The position numbers and the translations under genes were made by a program. Below the pieces are notes generated by a model, which was not told where the DNA came from, did not search any database, and worked only from the letters and a program-made list of their open reading frames with translations. Below, piece by piece: positions 63,160 through 64,000 of a DNA stretch of 64,000 nt (position 1 is the stretch's first letter; each line of letters opens with the position of its first letter). The DNA is from Moritella sp. F3 (GTDB taxonomy: Bacteria; Pseudomonadota; Gammaproteobacteria; Enterobacterales; Moritellaceae). Location of the stretch: contig NZ_BLRL01000001.1 of NCBI RefSeq assembly GCF_015082335.1, positions 558,001 through 622,000 of the forward strand, written 5' to 3'.

Positions 63160-63864
63160 ATGAACAGTTCGCCGCGCTATATTCAGATCCAAGACTTCAT
63201 CCTTGAAAAAATCAATACCCATGTTTGGCTGCCTGGTAACAAGATCCCAACAGAGCTAGAATTAACCAAGCAGTTTAACGTCAGTCGGATGACAGTGAAT
63301 AAAGCCATACGCGATTTAGTCAATCAAGGTCTATTAGAAAGAACGCCGCGTCTGGGTACCTTTGTATGCCAGAAAAAGGTCGAGTCATCCCTGAGTGATA
63401 TTCGTAATATTGCCGATGAAATCCGTCAACGCGGTAAAACCTATAGCAATAAAATACTACGTCAGGTGACAATACCTGCAGATGATGACATAGCGATGCG
63501 GTTGGGCGTTAAAATAGATACGCCAATTTTCTTTAGTGAAATCATACATTATGAAGACGATACCGCATTACAGCTAGAAGTGCGCTGGGTCAATCCACTG
63601 TTTGCGCCAGACTACATTACACAAGACTTCAGCCTAGCAACACCCAATGAATACTTAACTAAAAACTGTCCTTTAAGCTCGATTGAACATACTGTTGAAG
63701 CGGTAATGCCAATCACATCTATCCAACAGCACTTGAACTTAACAGCACTACAACCTTGTCTGTTACTCAATCGTCGCACCTGGAGCAAGCAAGATCTGAT
63801 CAGTGTTGCCCTACTTTATCATCCAGCAGATAAATATAAACTAAGCCTAAAAGCTGAAATGTAG
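63160..63864 (+). CDS. hutC: HutC, histidine utilisation repressor
   Basis: 234 residues. GntR winged helix at 5-70 (YIQIQDFILEKINTHVWLPG, KIPTELELTKQFNVSRMTV, GLLERTPRLGTFVCQ) and a UTRA domain to the end. The segment VESSLSDIRNIADEIRQRG and the late SSIEHTVEAVMPITSIQQHL match HutC, which senses urocanate. Hut enzyme genes would be expected nearby but are not in this window. AAGG ten bases upstream supports the start. Confidence 0.88.
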   Translation: MNSSPRYIQIQDFILEKINTHVWLPGNKIPTELELTKQFNVSRMTVNKAIRDLVNQGLLERTPRLGTFVCQKKVESSLSDIRNIADEIRQRGKTYSNKILRQVTIPADDDIAMRLGVKIDTPIFFSEIIHYEDDTALQLEVRWVNPLFAPDYITQDFSLATPNEYLTKNCPLSSIEHTVEAVMPITSIQQHLNLTALQPCLLLNRRTWSKQDLISVALLYHPADKYKLSLKAEM

Positions 63865-63919
63865 CACTGCCAATTCTTCGCTAAATCAAATTATTCCGCT
63901 AAGCTATTGCCGTCAAACC

Positions 63920-63940
63920 GTGTCGATTCAATATCGACAC
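63920..63940. terminator. Hairpin after hutC
   Basis: GTGTCGAT (63920-63927) and ATCGACAC (63933-63940) with a 5-base loop. It has no T-run on the plus strand, so this is a tentative terminator. It could equally be an operator for genes beyond the window. Confidence 0.4.
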
Positions 63941-64000
63941 ACATCATAAAAAACCCTTCAAACAATTAACAAAACCACAACTAGATCACAACAAACCGAT

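Overview
The window is a chromosomal segment of a marine gammaproteobacterium, most like Moritella, Psychromonas, Photobacterium or Vibrio. The pointers are low-GC-looking DNA, a VxrABC-type two-component operon otherwise known from Vibrionaceae, a NorR-Hcp-Hcr nitrosative stress module, a UspA close to the enteric/Vibrio type and a HutC repressor. The genus is inference. No rRNA, tRNA, CRISPR array or intact insertion sequence was recognised. About 51 protein genes are supported, in a dense layout with many ATGA/TAATG start-stop overlaps.

Layout. 1-3.2 kb: a CIA30-like gene cut by the window edge, its LysR regulator, and a leftward pair of secreted proteins (trypsin-like protease plus a partner). 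3.4-7.1 kb: Bcr/CflA efflux pump, YbaK/ProX-type deacylase, a LEA2-type lipoprotein and an RhlE helicase. 7.4-10.1 kb: two overlapping GTPases, both membrane-linked. 10.1-15.3 kb (leftward): thioredoxin, a DUF4266-type protein with a CGC tail, a DUF3570 barrel-like protein carrying a flavinylation-like motif, ApbE and DsbD. This looks like an envelope redox/flavinylation operon. 15.4-25.5 kb (leftward): a Tad (Flp) pilus locus, flp-cpaB-cpaC-cpaD-tadZ-tadA-tadB-tadC-tadD-tadE-tadF-tadG, without its prepilin peptidase gene. 25.6-31.1 kb: two large divergent lipoproteins sharing an intergenic region with a strong Fur-box match. The leftward one reads into flp. 31.1-32.9 kb: an unknown protein and a phosphoribosyltransferase-HAD phosphatase pair.

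33-38.4 kb is the nitric oxide response: NorR with conserved iron ligands, three GT-N7-AC operator candidates, a textbook sigma-54 promoter, hcp (hydroxylamine reductase/NO-related hybrid cluster protein) and hcr. A 12-codon Rrf2/NsrR-like stub lies just upstream. 38.5-42.3 kb: uspA, a membrane protein with a divergent TetR and two palindromes, a MerR-methyltransferase fusion and a GNAT enzyme. 42.4-47.9 kb: vxrA-vxrB-vxrC-like genes followed by an exported glycosidase-like protein. 47.9-53.2 kb: AraC regulator, aldehyde dehydrogenase and an MscS channel. The channel gene is flanked by two copies of the dehydrogenase 3' end, a sign of a past duplication or insertion. 53.2-57.4 kb: a 1388-residue protein with a DUF3859-like domain. 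58-62.9 kb: an RND/MMPL transporter operon with LolA-like and outer-membrane partners and its own TetR, preceded by two 18-bp palindromes. 63.1 kb: hutC.

The most notable material is the putative flavinylated envelope redox operon beside the Tad locus, possible iron control of the lipoproteins and flp, the NorR regulon with a lost Rrf2 gene, and the mosaic junction around mscS.
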